A DNA stretch of 62,229 nt, from positions 1 to 62,229 of the forward strand of contig JAPDQB010000041.1 in assembly GCA_034506175.1 (NCBI GenBank). The letters are read 5' to 3'. This document shows, in pieces, positions 7,751 to 17,487 of the stretch. Within the stretch, counting starts at the first letter, position 1. Each line of letters begins with the position of its first letter. This DNA is from a candidate division KSB1 bacterium. Lineage in GTDB: Bacteria; Zhuqueibacterota; Zhuqueibacteria; Zhuqueibacterales; Zhuqueibacteraceae. Under the pieces are notes generated by a model that was not told the DNA's origin, made no database searches, and saw nothing but the letters and a program-made list of their open reading frames with translations. A program made the translations under genes and the position numbers.

Positions 7751-9859
7751 ATGAAAAGGCGTGATCATGGCAAGCGGCTTTTTCCAGCGGCAAGCTGGGT
7801 CTGGCTGATCTTGCTGCTGGCAGGCTCGACGACGGTCGGCTATGCGCAATATGCCATTAAATGGATGTCGGTCGGCTCTCTTCATAACTGGTACTCGGCC
7901 ATCGGTTGTGAGATCGAAGAAGGCCGCATCCGGCGCCAACAAGATGGCTTGCGTTGGCCGGCGATCTATCAGTATCAAGATATGCAAGCCGCCAAGGCAT
8001 TGTGGATTGGGGCCAAGAACTTTACGGATGAACGAGGTTTATCTTTTCCGTACAAAGTCGTTCATGTCGGTCCGCGCGTCAGCGGTGCTCGTGAATTTTT
8101 TCCGATCAAATTCGAAATGGTCAGCCGCTTCGAGCCCCCCGAGGTTTTTGTGGATGGCGCCTTGTCACAGGGCGAAGCCACGGCTGAAAATGACCGGGTT
8201 GATCCATCCATGAAGTGGGACCGGCTCATTATCAATGTGGTCAATTCCCAGCTTGGCATCACCATGACCCGCAAGATTTTTCAATTCAGCCAGGAGTATC
8301 ATGATAACTACATTGTCTATGACTATGTTTTTACCAACACCGGCAACGTTGACGATGACCCTGAAATTGAATTGCCAAATACGACGTTGGAAGGCGTTTA
8401 TTTTTACTTTCAATATCGCTATGCCGTCTGCGCGCAAACGCGCTACGTGATCGGCAACGCCACCGGCTGGGGCATCAACAGTATGCTCGATACGCGCGGC
8501 GACGGCGTGAAGCCGGATCCTCCCGGTGAAAACTTTCGGGCGCAATTTGCCTGGCATGGCAAATATCCGCCATTTACCGCCTATGATAATATTGGCGGGC
8601 CAATTTGGGCGCCAGGCGCAGGGCTGGGAACCACGAAGGCTGATACGACCGGACGCCTCGGCGCCACGCAATTTGTGGGCATTGTGACGTTGCACGCCGA
8701 CAAGTCGGCGACGGACAAAACCGATGATCGCGGGCAGCCTTCAACCACGAGCTATCGCGGTTCCGACGAGCCCAATACCTCGAATAATGATCCCTTTAAT
8801 ATAACGAGAATGACATCCGAATATGAATGGATGTCATCCGGCCACATGTCGCCGCGCCATGCCGATCGGGTTGAACCGCAAGGCCGGTTCGACGAGCCCA
8901 CCGGCGATCCTTCGCTTGGCACCCCGGGCGGGTTCTCGAATTGCAACGGCTACGGCCCCTACACCTTAAAGCCTGGCGAAAGCATTCATCTTGTCATGGC
9001 CGAAGGCGCCGCCGGCTTGAACCGTGAGATGCAGGAGAAAATTGGCCGGCAATATAAGCGAGGCGAAATCACCGCCAGAGTCAAGAACCAATGGGTTTTG
9101 ACCGGCAAGGATTCCTTGTTCCAAACCTTCCGCCGTGCCATCGCCAATTATCAATCCGGCTACAACATTCCGCAGCCGCCGCTGCCCCCCCGAACTTTCA
9201 CCGTTACCGGCGGTGGTGATCGCATCAATTTGGCGTGGACACTTTACGATGGCGGCGAGAAAAATTTGACCGGATTCGAAATTTACCGCGCCACCGGGCA
9301 AGTTGACAGCACCTATCGTCTCATTTATAAAGCCGGGGCGGGCGAGCGCAGTTATGATGATCGCGGCTTGATTCGCGGCGTCAGTTACTATTATTACATC
9401 GTTGCCGTCGGCGATCCCGCCAATAATAACGGTGCCGGCTTGACGCCGCGAGGCGCCTTGAGGAGCAGCCGCTATTATTCGCAAGCGTATGATCCGTCGA
9501 ATCTCAAACGGCAAGAAGGTGTGCGTTCTGATCCCACGAGCATGGATTCGATTCGTGTCGTGCCCAATCCTTTCAGCCTCGGCGCCAACCCGAATCGTTT
9601 GCGCTTCCCCGGCGAGCCGGACAAGATCGCTTTTCTGAATATTCCCGGCCAGTGCACCATCCAGATTTTTACGGAAAGCGGTGAACTGATTAAAACCATC
9701 AAACATACCGATGGCAGCGGCGACGCCTATTGGAACTGCACGACGGAGTCCAATCAGATCGTGGTCAGCGGCATTTACATCGCCGTAGTAACGGATCTCA
9801 CGGAGGTGCCTGGCCGTAAAGGCCGGCGCAAGATCGTTAAATTTGTCGTGGTGCGATAA
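7751..9859 (+). CDS. large secreted protein with FN3 domain and C-terminal sorting-like domain
   Basis: 702 residues, signal peptide at the N-terminus (LFPAASWVWLILLLAGSTTVGYAQ). The first two thirds have no family I can name but begin with W- and Y-rich motifs (IKWMSVGSLHNWYSAIGCE). A fibronectin type III domain follows at about residues 475-560 (PPLPPRTFTVTGGGDRINLAW ... GVSYYYYIVAVGD). The last 100 residues, VVPNPFSLGANPNRL ... IQIFTESGELIKTIKHTDG ... VVSGIYIAVVTD, resemble the type A sorting domain of type IX secretion cargo in a variant form. GAGG precedes the ATG. It follows the TonB receptor by 19 nt, so the two are probably co-transcribed and work together at the surface. Function unknown. 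Confidence 0.7.
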   Translation: MKRRDHGKRLFPAASWVWLILLLAGSTTVGYAQYAIKWMSVGSLHNWYSAIGCEIEEGRIRRQQDGLRWPAIYQYQDMQAAKALWIGAKNFTDERGLSFPYKVVHVGPRVSGAREFFPIKFEMVSRFEPPEVFVDGALSQGEATAENDRVDPSMKWDRLIINVVNSQLGITMTRKIFQFSQEYHDNYIVYDYVFTNTGNVDDDPEIELPNTTLEGVYFYFQYRYAVCAQTRYVIGNATGWGINSMLDTRGDGVKPDPPGENFRAQFAWHGKYPPFTAYDNIGGPIWAPGAGLGTTKADTTGRLGATQFVGIVTLHADKSATDKTDDRGQPSTTSYRGSDEPNTSNNDPFNITRMTSEYEWMSSGHMSPRHADRVEPQGRFDEPTGDPSLGTPGGFSNCNGYGPYTLKPGESIHLVMAEGAAGLNREMQEKIGRQYKRGEITARVKNQWVLTGKDSLFQTFRRAIANYQSGYNIPQPPLPPRTFTVTGGGDRINLAWTLYDGGEKNLTGFEIYRATGQVDSTYRLIYKAGAGERSYDDRGLIRGVSYYYYIVAVGDPANNNGAGLTPRGALRSSRYYSQAYDPSNLKRQEGVRSDPTSMDSIRVVPNPFSLGANPNRLRFPGEPDKIAFLNIPGQCTIQIFTESGELIKTIKHTDGSGDAYWNCTTESNQIVVSGIYIAVVTDLTEVPGRKGRRKIVKFVVVR

Positions 9860-9974
9860 AGGCTTGTAGTTGCTCTATAAATGTTCACCAAACAAGTGGT
9901 CATTCCGGAGGAATGTTTTTTGAATCCAAGTCAAGTGCTCCAATCAAAAAAGATTAACCACGAAAATAGCTTTT

Positions 9975-10015
9975 GTAGTAATGCCTTCAGGTTCGGTGCC
10001 TGAAGGCACTACTAC
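9975..10015. repeat. intergenic palindrome
   Basis: Arms GTAGTAATGCCTTCAG (9975-9990) and CTGAAGGCACTACTAC (10000-10015) pair at 15 of 16 positions around a 9-nt loop. No T-tract follows, so it is more like a REP element than a terminator. It lies in the 299-nt gap before the PorV-like gene, which otherwise shows nothing recognisable. Confidence 0.75.
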
Positions 10016-10158
10016 GAAACACATTTTCATCATGATTGGATGTCCAAATGGACATGAACATCCCTCCGGAATGACATGTCGAGAAAAAGGGCATATTACC
10101 AAATTTGAAAGTCAAAATGCACGAGACGTTACGACCAACCAAGCCTACGGGTGTGTCA

Positions 10159-11190
10159 ATGAAAAAGCATATTATTTCTCTCTGCGTGAGCAGCGCCTGG
10201 CTTCTTCTCATCACCGCAATAGGATTCAGCCAGGCCGCAAGAAAACCCACTGAAAAACGTGCGCAGACCGGCTTGAAGTTTCTTACCGTGACCACGGATG
10301 CCCGCGCCGGCGCTTTGGGCGAGGCCTTCACTTCTTTGGAAAGCCCATCTTCTGCCATGTTTTTCAACCCTGCGGGCCTGGCGCGTTTGGAGGGCTTGGC
10401 CACGATTGCGCTGGGGCAGGTGAACTGGATCGCCGACATTGACTATGTATTTGGCGCCGCTGCCTTCAGCCCGTTCGACGGCCGGTTCGGCATCTTCGGC
10501 GTGAGCATCGTTTCCGTGGATTATGGTGAATTTTTTGGTACGATCCGCTCAGATACCGACGTGCGGGGTTACGAAGACGTCGGCAATTTCACCCCTTCGG
10601 CCTTTGCCATTGGGCTGGGCTATGCCAAGGCAATTTCGGACAAATTTGCCGTCGGCGGCAACGTCAAGTATGCCAAGCAAGACCTGGGCAGTGCCATCGT
10701 CGGTTTCAAACCTGATGGCGATCACGTGAAAACGAACTATTCGGCGGACGTCGCGGCCTTTGATTTCGGCATCATCTATCGCACCGGCTTCAAGAGCCTG
10801 AACTTTGGCATGAACGTGCGCAATTTTTCCAAGGAGATCAAGTATGAAGAGGAGGGTTTTCAATTGCCGCTGACGTTCAAAATCGGCCTCTCCATGAATG
10901 CTTTTGACTTATTGTTGCCGGGCAAGGACCATCATGATTTTTTGGTGACAGTGGATGCCGTCCACCCACGTGACTTTTCCGAGCAATTGAATTTCGGCGG
11001 TGAATATCTCTTCATGAAAACCGTGGCGCTGCGTGCCGGTTACTCGACGCCGAATGACGAGCACGGCTTCAGCGCCGGCGCCGGCCTGCAGAAGGCGTTG
11101 AAGACTTACAAGCTCGCCATCGATTATGCCTATACGCCTTATGGCGTTTTCGATAATGTCAATCGGATTACGGTGCAGTTTGCATTTTGA
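10159..11190 (+). CDS. PorV/PorQ-type outer-membrane beta-barrel protein (UPF0164-like)
   Basis: 343 residues from ATG 10159; a longer frame from 10105 is less likely because the signal peptide MKKHIISLCVSSAWLLLITAIGFSQ starts here. The mature part opens with the family hallmark TGLKFLTVTTDARAGALGEAFTSLE ... SSAMFFNPAGLA, followed by amphipathic strands (GFSAGAGLQKALKTYKLAIDYAY) and a terminal aromatic residue in ITVQFAF. PorV acts in the type IX secretion attachment complex, carrying cargo to the surface; PorQ-like relatives are also common. Location next to genes with C-terminal sorting domains fits a secretion role. No secretion-machine gene (PorT, SprA, PorU) is in the window. Confidence 0.82.
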   Translation: MKKHIISLCVSSAWLLLITAIGFSQAARKPTEKRAQTGLKFLTVTTDARAGALGEAFTSLESPSSAMFFNPAGLARLEGLATIALGQVNWIADIDYVFGAAAFSPFDGRFGIFGVSIVSVDYGEFFGTIRSDTDVRGYEDVGNFTPSAFAIGLGYAKAISDKFAVGGNVKYAKQDLGSAIVGFKPDGDHVKTNYSADVAAFDFGIIYRTGFKSLNFGMNVRNFSKEIKYEEEGFQLPLTFKIGLSMNAFDLLLPGKDHHDFLVTVDAVHPRDFSEQLNFGGEYLFMKTVALRAGYSTPNDEHGFSAGAGLQKALKTYKLAIDYAYTPYGVFDNVNRITVQFAF

Positions 11191-11210
11191 TCTTCGTTTG
11201 TAGTCGTTCG

Positions 11211-11316
11211 TCGTAGCGCCTTCAGGCGCTGCGGTTGGAAATTTGAAAAAGTTGCCGGATTAACCGAACCTGATTGTTGTTTCTCATATCCACACGTCTA
11301 AAGGCATTACTACGAG
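11211..11316. repeat. pair of CTTCAGG-type repeat arms
   Basis: TCGTAGCGCCTTCAGGCGCTG at 11211-11231 contains the hairpin AGCGCC TTCA GGCGCT. A second partial arm, AAAGGCATTACTACGA, lies at 11301-11316. Both match arms of the palindrome at 9975-10015. They occupy the 153-nt gap between the PorV-like and lipoprotein genes. Confidence 0.6.
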
Positions 11317-11343
11317 GTTATGAAGAAACGGATGGAATGAAAA

Positions 11344-12567
11344 ATGAAAAAACTCCTGTTACGTCATGACCTGTTGAAGGCGGTGGCGCTTCTCACCGGA
11401 GTGATCCCCCTCCTCTTGCTGGCGGGCTGCGAGAACAACACCACGCCCAGCCTGTTCGATCCCAATGCCCCCAAAAGACCGAACCCCGTTATCAGCTCGA
11501 TTCAACCCGCCGATAGCGCGCTGGCCGGGGTGGGCGAGTTGACGATCAAGGGCCAGAATTTTTCTTCCATACCTGAGGAAAACATCGTTTTGTTTAATAC
11601 TGACCCGGCCGTGGTTTTATCCGCATCTCCAACCGAGCTGAAAGTCAAAACGCCGAATATTGTTGCCGAGACCATCTCGATTCGCATCACGGTTCGGGGG
11701 GCGGAATTGTTTACCCCACCCGTGCGGTATAAATTAAAACCAGCGGCGGTGCTCTTTGGTGATTTAAAAGATCCCGGCAGGGACGTGGTGAAGGCTTTTG
11801 GCATGGATGTCGATCGCAATGGCAATGTTTATGTGTCAACGGAATTGAACACGATCAAAAAAGTGGCTCCGGACGGAAAAGTGACCGTGGTGAAGTCAAA
11901 TACCAGTTTCATTCGGGCCAACGCCTTGAAAGTCGGGCCGGGCAATATTCTCTATGCGACGAACGTGATTGCGCGGCTCCGAAGAATTTCCACCATCGCG
12001 CCGGATGGCACTGAAAGCGTGTTTGTTTCATTCCCCGCCAATCCACAGGATTTGGATTTCGATGCCAATGGCAACATTTGGGTGACCGTCGATACCGACG
12101 TCTATCTCGTCAAGCCGGACAAAACCGCAACAAGAGTTGACGGCTATCCGGTCACGTTGGCCGCATTGCGGGTGTATAATGGTTACGTGTATGTTGCCGG
12201 CAGGAACACCGCCACCGGCGAAGAAAAAATCTGGCGCAGCCCAATTCAAGGCGAAACCCTCGGCGCCAAGGAAGTGGTTTTGGATGTTGCAGCCGCAAAT
12301 TGGCTAAGAGGTGGAAGCGTCCTGGCTTTGACTTTTTCCGCCGACGGTGAAATGTACTTGGGTACGAATCACCCCAGCGGCATCTTTGTGTTGCGTTCGG
12401 ATGGTAGTCATGGGGTTTTGTATCCCGGCCTGTTTGCGCCCTCGATTTATGCCTTGTCATGGGGGGAGGGAAATTTGCTCTTCGCAGTCCAGCAATTGAG
12501 CAATACCTCGAATTTGATTAAAATCGACGCCGGAAAAAAAGGTGCGCCGTACTACGGCCGACGCTAG
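11344..12567 (+). CDS. surface lipoprotein with IPT/TIG domain and NHL-like beta-propeller
   Basis: 407 residues. The signal sequence ends in a lipobox (LLLLAGC, Cys29), so it should be lipid-anchored. An IPT/TIG domain occupies about residues 47-130 (PVISSIQPADSALAGVGELTIKGQNF). The rest has repeated propeller blades with D-x-(N/D)-G-N turns (MDVDRNGNVYVSTELNTIKKVAPDGKV, LDFDANGNIWVTVD, LTFSADGEMYLGTN). This architecture binds rather than catalyses in most known cases. It is the fourth gene of the envelope block; repeats separate it from both neighbours, so it may have its own promoter. Ligand unknown. Confidence 0.75.
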   Translation: MKKLLLRHDLLKAVALLTGVIPLLLLAGCENNTTPSLFDPNAPKRPNPVISSIQPADSALAGVGELTIKGQNFSSIPEENIVLFNTDPAVVLSASPTELKVKTPNIVAETISIRITVRGAELFTPPVRYKLKPAAVLFGDLKDPGRDVVKAFGMDVDRNGNVYVSTELNTIKKVAPDGKVTVVKSNTSFIRANALKVGPGNILYATNVIARLRRISTIAPDGTESVFVSFPANPQDLDFDANGNIWVTVDTDVYLVKPDKTATRVDGYPVTLAALRVYNGYVYVAGRNTATGEEKIWRSPIQGETLGAKEVVLDVAAANWLRGGSVLALTFSADGEMYLGTNHPSGIFVLRSDGSHGVLYPGLFAPSIYALSWGEGNLLFAVQQLSNTSNLIKIDAGKKGAPYYGRR

Positions 12568-12614
12568 GCAGCCTTTTGGACTTTCGTTAAGATAATGGAT
12601 GGAAATAAAAGTTT

Positions 12615-12678
12615 GTAGTGATGCCTTCAGGCGTTCAACTTTTGTCGGAAGTCCGACGCCTAAATGCGAAATTACGAA
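12615..12678. repeat. imperfect intergenic palindrome
   Basis: GTAGTGATGCCTTCAGGCGT at 12615-12634 faces ACGCC-T-AAATGCGAAATTAC near 12656-12676 with several mismatches, around an inner GTCGGA/TCCGAC hairpin. Same family as the element at 9975. It lies in the 230-nt gap before the DUF4397 gene. Confidence 0.55.
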
Positions 12679-12797
12679 CCTATTTTCATAAAAATACTAT
12701 TCAAGGAGATCTGTCTATGAAAGCTTAAAAACAACTTCATTTTCAAAAGACAAGAAAGATCCCAACCGAACCCCAAAACGCGAATGGAGGTTTTACG

Positions 12798-14798
12798 ATG
12801 AACACCGTTGTTAAAAGAAGTTGTCTGATTTTACTGCTCATGAGTTTGTTGGCTTTGCCGGCGCTGGCACAAAATGCCCGCGTCCAGTTCATTCACAACT
12901 CCGGCGACATCGACGCCAGGCCGATTGACCTCTACGTCGGCGATTCCCTGTACGTGGACCAATTCACCTACCGGACGGCAACCCCGTTTCGCAATGTGCC
13001 AAGTGGCAGCGTCAAGATCCTACTGACGCATCCCACACGAAAGGATTCGATTGTCGCCGATGTCAATTTGGATTTGGCGGCCGGCGGCACGTATGTGTGT
13101 ATTATTAACGGCATCTTGAAAATCAATTTGAACAAGTATGCCAACCCGGACCCGGCAAATCGCAACATTCAGATTTCTGTATTTGCCGCCCCCAACGCGC
13201 GCGAAACCGCCAGCAATAGCGCCAAGGTGGAGTTTTTCGTGAACAACGGTAATACCGACGGCCCAATCGGCGGATTGGATTTTTTCACCGTTGGCAGCAC
13301 CACGCCGTTCGTCGACAATTTGGGCTACAGCCAAAGCACGACGAGCTATATTTCCATCGATCCGGGCAAGTACACCTATGATGTCAAAGAAGGCAATGAC
13401 AACACGAAATTGCTCGGCTCTTATGAAGGCGACTTTACCGCCGACGCCGGTAAATCGGCGGTCGTGCTGGCCTCCGGCTTTGTGAATCCGGCGGCCAACC
13501 AGGGCAGCCAAAAGTTGGGCTTGATCGCCGTTTTTGCGGATGGCACTGTAAAAACGTTTCGCACCATCGAAATCCTTCCCGCTGGCAAATGGAAACTTGT
13601 GGCCTCGCCCTACAAATTCACGGATTTCATTGGCGCCGATACGCTGGTGAATGGCGGGCATGGCATTGCGGTTGATAGAAGAAATCGCATTTGGATTGGA
13701 AATTTCAATGCCGCCGGACGTCTGCGCGTTATCAAACCCGATGGCACGCCGGACCCTATTTCACCAATTCAGTTTGTCAAAGTTGGCACCGACTCGGTTA
13801 ACACCAGTAACTGTCGTGGCATGACGCTGGATAAAGATGGGAGCATTCTTTTTGTTCGTTTCACCCGACTTTACCGGCTTGATCCAGCCACTGGTAAGGC
13901 TCTCAAAGTGTTTATTGCACCCGGTAGCCTCTTGTCGCCAATGGTTGACAAAGACAGTTTTATTTGGACTGGAAGAGTCTCAGGAATTAATCCCATCGAT
14001 GTGATTGATCCGAATTCGTTCGCCTCCTCTCAGCAAATTAACCTCAAAAGCCCGCCGGGATTTGGCCGCGGCATCGGCATTACGGCTGACGCGCGAAAAA
14101 TTTTTACCCCCGATCTTGGTTCAAGCGGCGGCCCACTTTATATTTGGACAACAACCGATTTTATCAACTACACCAAGACCGACAGCATTTACACCAACGA
14201 CAAGGGCGAGCTCATCATGCGGACGAACCGCCAGACGATGAACTGGCATCCCAAGGACAGCACGCTGTGGGTTTCGGTGGATCGGGCCAGCACGCCGGTC
14301 AACAACGCCGACAATGGCTTGTATGTTTTCGATTTCAAAAAATTTGAATATTTCGTCGTCGCCATGCCGGAGATTAAAAACGCCGCCGGCACCGTTTTGG
14401 GGAATGGGCCGCGCAATGTCGCCTTCAGCGTCAGCGGTGACACCGCTTTCGCGGTCAGCTTCGACGGCAGCCGTTTGATGCGTTTCGTCAAAGGCGCGGT
14501 CGGCGTCAAAGACAAGCCATTTACCAGAGTTCCGGGAACGTACGAGCTTTTCCAAAACTATCCCAACCCGTTCAATCCTAATACGACGATTGCTTACACG
14601 CTTTCGCATTACGCCGTCGTCGAGCTGAAAGTGTATGACAGCCTGGGCCGCGAAGTGAAAACGCTGGTGCACAAAGTCATGCCACCGGGCCGGCACGAAA
14701 CCACATTCGATGCCGCCGGCCTTGCCTCAGGACTTTATTATTACCGTTTGTACGTTGATGGGCAGGTGTTTACAAAGAGTATGATGCTATTGAAATAA
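12798..14798 (+). CDS. secreted DUF4397 / beta-propeller protein with type IX-style sorting domain
   Basis: 666 residues. Signal peptide MNTVVKRSCLILLLMSLLALPALAQ. Residues 27-230 match DUF4397 (ARVQFIHNSGDIDARPIDLYVGD ... YVCIINGIL, then a second copy from KVEFFVNNG). A propeller-like section follows (GIAVDRRNRIWIGNFNAAGRLRVIKPDG, MTLDKDGSILFVRFTRLYRL). The C-terminus is a classical sorting domain: YELFQNYPNPFNPNTTIAYTL ... ELKVYDSLGREVKTL ... GLYYYRLYVDGQVFTKSMMLLK. GGAGG 9 nt before the ATG supports the start. Probably exported through a type IX-like system and attached at the surface; a strong terminator follows. Molecular function unknown. Confidence 0.82.
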   Translation: MNTVVKRSCLILLLMSLLALPALAQNARVQFIHNSGDIDARPIDLYVGDSLYVDQFTYRTATPFRNVPSGSVKILLTHPTRKDSIVADVNLDLAAGGTYVCIINGILKINLNKYANPDPANRNIQISVFAAPNARETASNSAKVEFFVNNGNTDGPIGGLDFFTVGSTTPFVDNLGYSQSTTSYISIDPGKYTYDVKEGNDNTKLLGSYEGDFTADAGKSAVVLASGFVNPAANQGSQKLGLIAVFADGTVKTFRTIEILPAGKWKLVASPYKFTDFIGADTLVNGGHGIAVDRRNRIWIGNFNAAGRLRVIKPDGTPDPISPIQFVKVGTDSVNTSNCRGMTLDKDGSILFVRFTRLYRLDPATGKALKVFIAPGSLLSPMVDKDSFIWTGRVSGINPIDVIDPNSFASSQQINLKSPPGFGRGIGITADARKIFTPDLGSSGGPLYIWTTTDFINYTKTDSIYTNDKGELIMRTNRQTMNWHPKDSTLWVSVDRASTPVNNADNGLYVFDFKKFEYFVVAMPEIKNAAGTVLGNGPRNVAFSVSGDTAFAVSFDGSRLMRFVKGAVGVKDKPFTRVPGTYELFQNYPNPFNPNTTIAYTLSHYAVVELKVYDSLGREVKTLVHKVMPPGRHETTFDAAGLASGLYYYRLYVDGQVFTKSMMLLK

Positions 14799-14846
14799 GG
14801 CTGTTTCTCGTACTCTTGCTCATACTTTTACTCTTATTCGCTGCAG

Positions 14847-14880
14847 GGCATCCGAGCTATCAAGCTCGGATGCCTTTTTT
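14847..14880 (+). terminator. Rho-independent terminator
   Basis: Perfect 12-bp stem GGCATCCGAGCT (14847-14858) / AGCTCGGATGCC (14863-14874), 4-nt loop, then a run of T. It ends the envelope block that starts at 4684. Confidence 0.92.
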
Positions 14881-14912
14881 ATATTTCGCCGCCTTGCCCT
14901 GAGAGGAAGAAC

Positions 14913-17279
14913 ATGAAGAAACTGCTCCTGTGCATTTTGACAACGTCTGTCTTCATATCAATAAATGTTTTCGCCGGCAGCAATCTCCCCAAGCGCGAGT
15001 TTCGCGGCGCGTGGATTGCAACCGTCATTAATCTGGACTGGCCTTCATCGCCCGGCCTCCATCCGCAAACCCAACGCCAAGAGCTCATTCGTATTCTCGA
15101 CGAATTGCAAGTCGTCGGCATCAACGCCGTCATTTTTCAAGTCCGTTCGGAATGCGATGCGATGTATGCTTCGCGGCTCGAGCCGTGGTCCTACTGGCTC
15201 ACCGGCAATCAAGGCACCCCGCCAAATCCGTTTTATGATCCGCTCGAGTTCGTCATTGCCGAAGCGCATCAACGCGGCATGGAACTGCACGCCTGGTTTA
15301 ACCCATACCGCTCGGTGCGCGAAGTCGGCAATTATACCAATGCCTCCAATCATGTGTCGGTCCGACATCCGGACTGGATTATTCAAACCGGCAATACCAA
15401 AATTCTGAATCCCGGTCTGCCGATGGCGCGCAGTTATATCACCAGCGTCGTCATGGACGTGGTCAATCGTTACGACGTGGATGGCGTTCATTTTGACGAT
15501 TACTTTTATCCGTATCCGCCCAATCAAATTTCCAATCAGGATGCCGCGACGTTTTCAACCTATTCGCGCGGGTTTGCCAACATTGGCGATTGGCGGCGCG
15601 ATAATGTCAATTTGCTGATTAAAATGATTCACGACAGCATTCAAGTTGTCAAGCCTTTTGTGAAATTCGGCATCAGCCCGTTCGGTATTTGGAAAAACGG
15701 CGTGCCATCCGGCATTACCGGACTTGATGCGTACAGCACGATTTACTGCGACGCGCTGGCCTGGCTGCAGCAACAAAGCCTCGATTATCTCACGCCGCAA
15801 CTGTACTGGCCGTTCGGCGGCGGGCAGGATTACGGCAAGCTCATGCCGTGGTGGGCTTCGCAAATGAATGGCCGGCATCTTTACGTCGGCCAGGCCGTAT
15901 ATCGCATTCCGAGCTGGCCGGCCAACGAAATGCCGCGGCAAATCCGCTTGAACCGCAGCAACCCCAACACCCACGGCAGTATTTTCTTTCGCGCGCTGTT
16001 CTTTCGAGAAAATCCCCGCGGCTTTACCGACAGCTTAAAAATCGATCTCTATCGCCATCTTGCTTTGTCACCGACGATGAATTGGAAGGATCTGGTGCCG
16101 CCGAACCCGCCGCAAAATCTCAGCTTTAAGCGCATTGCCGGAACCGGAACGGCCGGGCTGCGATGGGATATTCCCAATTTTGCCGCCGATGGCGATACGG
16201 CTTCGCGCTACGTGGTTTACCGATTCAATCAACCCGCCATCCCGGCCAGCGCGCTTGACGATGCCAGCAACATCATTGCCATAGCAGGTGAGCGTCTCAG
16301 CAGACCTCAAACGCCGCCGCCGGAGGCTGGAGCCTATTATTACGTCGTCACCTCGCTCGATCGTAATGCCAATGAAAGCGTCGCAAGCGAGGCCTTGCTG
16401 ATTTCGCCGCCCTCGACGCCACGGCTCGCTTCCCCGGCGAATGGCGCCATCGTTGAAACGGCGCAAGTTATTTTGCGTTGGTTTTATCCGGATAACGCTT
16501 CTTCATACCGCTTGCAAGTTGCGCTCGATTCCACTTTCACGACAAAACTGCTCGTGAATGAAACCGGGATTCTCGATACCTTTAAAATCATCTCCGGCTT
16601 CGAGGGCCAGCAAAAGTATTACTGGCGTGTGCAAGCCAGCAATCCCAGCGGCGCCGGTTCGTTCTCGCTCTCGGGAAATTTCACCACTGGATTCCCGGCA
16701 GTGGCCTCGCTGGTTTCGCCGGCCAACAATATACGTGACGTCACGCTGCAGCCGACGCTGGTCTGGAGGAAGACGCCCGGCGCCAGCGCCTATCGGTTGC
16801 AGCTTGCTTACAACTCTCTTTTTGATTCTCTCTCAACCGTTCTGGATGTGGCCGGCATCATTGACACCTCGTACGCGGTCAGCCGGCTTGAAGGCAATCG
16901 TTTTTACTTCTGGCGCGTGCGCGCCGAGAATGCCTTCGGCGCCAGCGCCTGGTCGGCGGTTTGGCGGTTCAAGACCATCGACGTGACTTCCGTTGTCGAA
17001 GCGCCAAGCGCGCCCTCAACTTTTGCGTTGTATCAAAACTATCCGAATCCGTTTAACCCCGTCACGACAATTGTCTTTGATTTGCCCAAAGCCGGCGTGA
17101 CACAGTTGGTCATTTATGACGGCTTGGGCCAGGAAGTATTGAGATTGCTCAACGAGCCGTTGGCCGCCGGACGCCACGAAGTGCCGTTCTATGTGCAAGA
17201 TTTGCCGTCGGGAATTTATTACTATCGTTTGAAATTCGAGGGGCAGGTGTTGACGAAGAGAATGACGGTTTTGAAATGA
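14913..17279 (+). CDS. secreted GHL10-family glycoside hydrolase (DigH/YddW-like) with FN3-like modules and sorting domain
   Basis: 788 residues with a signal peptide (MKKLLLCILTTSVFISINVFAG). Residues 26-380 form a GHL10 TIM barrel: REFRGAWIATVINLDWPSSPG, GINAVIFQVRSECDAMY, HAWFNPYRSV, VDGVHFDDYFYPYP and KFGISPFGIWKNG are family blocks. E. coli DigH of this family cleaves peptide-free glycan strands, so a peptidoglycan or exopolysaccharide target is plausible. Three fibronectin-like modules follow (PPNPPQNLSFKRIAG; TPRLASPANGAIVETAQVILRW; VASLVSPANNIRDVTLQPTLVW). It ends in a sorting domain (FALYQNYPNPFNPVTTIVF ... TKRMTVLK). It stands alone behind a terminator and converges with the HEAT lipoprotein gene. 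Confidence 0.87.
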   Translation: MKKLLLCILTTSVFISINVFAGSNLPKREFRGAWIATVINLDWPSSPGLHPQTQRQELIRILDELQVVGINAVIFQVRSECDAMYASRLEPWSYWLTGNQGTPPNPFYDPLEFVIAEAHQRGMELHAWFNPYRSVREVGNYTNASNHVSVRHPDWIIQTGNTKILNPGLPMARSYITSVVMDVVNRYDVDGVHFDDYFYPYPPNQISNQDAATFSTYSRGFANIGDWRRDNVNLLIKMIHDSIQVVKPFVKFGISPFGIWKNGVPSGITGLDAYSTIYCDALAWLQQQSLDYLTPQLYWPFGGGQDYGKLMPWWASQMNGRHLYVGQAVYRIPSWPANEMPRQIRLNRSNPNTHGSIFFRALFFRENPRGFTDSLKIDLYRHLALSPTMNWKDLVPPNPPQNLSFKRIAGTGTAGLRWDIPNFAADGDTASRYVVYRFNQPAIPASALDDASNIIAIAGERLSRPQTPPPEAGAYYYVVTSLDRNANESVASEALLISPPSTPRLASPANGAIVETAQVILRWFYPDNASSYRLQVALDSTFTTKLLVNETGILDTFKIISGFEGQQKYYWRVQASNPSGAGSFSLSGNFTTGFPAVASLVSPANNIRDVTLQPTLVWRKTPGASAYRLQLAYNSLFDSLSTVLDVAGIIDTSYAVSRLEGNRFYFWRVRAENAFGASAWSAVWRFKTIDVTSVVEAPSAPSTFALYQNYPNPFNPVTTIVFDLPKAGVTQLVIYDGLGQEVLRLLNEPLAAGRHEVPFYVQDLPSGIYYYRLKFEGQVLTKRMTVLK

Positions 17280-17487
17280 AAATAAAACGTAAAGCTTAAA
17301 ACGTAATTCTGTTACAAGTTAAAGTCTTTACAAAAAAAACAGAGGTTTTTTGCCCACAGAAAAGAAATCCCACAGAATTGGTTTTTGATTTTAATTCAGT
17401 GGGCGTTCAAATTCAGTGGGCGATGATTTTTGCCTTGTGGTTCCAGCTCATCCGGCTTATGAATTACGCATTACGTTTTGCTTCGCC

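Noticed and set aside
17300..17440. CAGTGGGCG direct copies and A/T runs between convergent genes
   Set aside because: Only two short copies (about 17397 and 17414), with no element or terminator structure that can be supported.
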